Part shown: positions 5,057 to 5,120 of the stretch, in pieces
Layout: each line of letters opens with the position of its first letter
Position numbering within the stretch: position 1 is the stretch's first letter
Assembly (NCBI GenBank): GCA_934418055.1
Contig: CAKRWX010000193.1
Location: 1-5,120 of the forward strand
Direction: 5' to 3'
DNA from: an uncultured Lachnospiraceae bacterium
Lineage (GTDB): Bacteria; Bacillota; Clostridia; Lachnospirales; Lachnospiraceae
DNA length: 5,120 nucleotides
Translations under genes and position numbers: made by a program
The notes under the pieces: model-generated
Told to the model about the DNA's origin: nothing
The model's input: only the letters and a program-made list of their open reading frames with translations
Databases searched by the model: none

Positions 5057-5120
5057 TTAAGCGTTTACCATATCCTTTAATGCTTTACCAACTTTGAATT
5101 TTGGAGTCTTAGTAGCAGCG
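5057..5120 (-). CDS. hup: HU-family DNA-binding protein (C-terminal end only)
   Basis: HU is a small dimeric nucleoid protein that bends DNA. Only the last 20 residues and the TAA stop (5057-5059) are in the window: AATKTPKFKVGKALKDMVNA. This is the typical HU ending, in which a Pro-x-Phe-Lys-x-Gly-Lys-x-Leu-Lys strand and helix follow the DNA-binding arm. The start lies outside the window. HU next to rqcP is an arrangement I recall from Clostridia; in Bacillus the upstream neighbour of rqcP is mazG. IHF-like paralogs share this tail, so the exact paralog is unsettled. Confidence 0.9.
   Translation of the reverse strand, partial: AATKTPKFKVGKALKDMVNA

Noticed and set aside
4688..5060. Plus-strand open frames opposite rqcP
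   Set aside because: They are antisense to the clear S4-domain gene and the HU terminator and show no family features.

Overview
The window looks like a chromosomal block from a spore-forming Firmicute of class Clostridia, most likely family Lachnospiraceae. The evidence is gene content and order together with moderate GC and strong Gram-positive ribosome binding sites. All genes lie on the minus strand, so transcription runs from high to low coordinates. The order is the end of an HU gene, rqcP, yabP, yabQ, divIC, spoIIE, tilS, then the start of hpt. This is a compact version of the Bacillus subtilis region rqcP(yabO)-yabP-yabQ-divIC-yabR-spoIIE-yabS-yabT-tilS-hprT, with yabR, yabS and yabT missing and HU upstream.

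High-coordinate end (about 4490-5120): the HU gene ends at a strong intrinsic terminator. Only 36 bases separate that terminator from the rqcP start, and no convincing promoter is visible there. Between rqcP and yabP sits a compact palindromic element (about 4580-4712) with imperfect terminal inverted repeats. It is flanked by a 12-bp direct repeat that copies the last codons and stop of rqcP. A candidate sigma-E promoter for yabP begins inside the outer copy of that repeat.

Middle (3300-4490): yabP and yabQ are sporulation (cortex) genes and divIC is a cell-division gene. They are packed closely, and the divIC ribosome binding site overlaps the end of yabQ. A 99-base gap before spoIIE carries a perfect TATAAT and a Spo0A-box-like sequence. 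The spoIIE product is only 470 residues long and lacks the N-terminal membrane region of classical SpoIIE.

Low-coordinate end (1-1900): spoIIE, tilS and hpt form a translationally coupled string, with one base between spoIIE and tilS and an 8-base overlap between tilS and hpt. The block mixes housekeeping functions (ribosome rescue, tRNA-Ile lysidine synthesis, purine salvage, division) with sporulation functions (phosphatase that activates sigma-F, cortex assembly). It must therefore be read in vegetative cells and boosted at stages of sporulation. The least ordinary features are the inserted palindromic element and the membrane-less SpoIIE.
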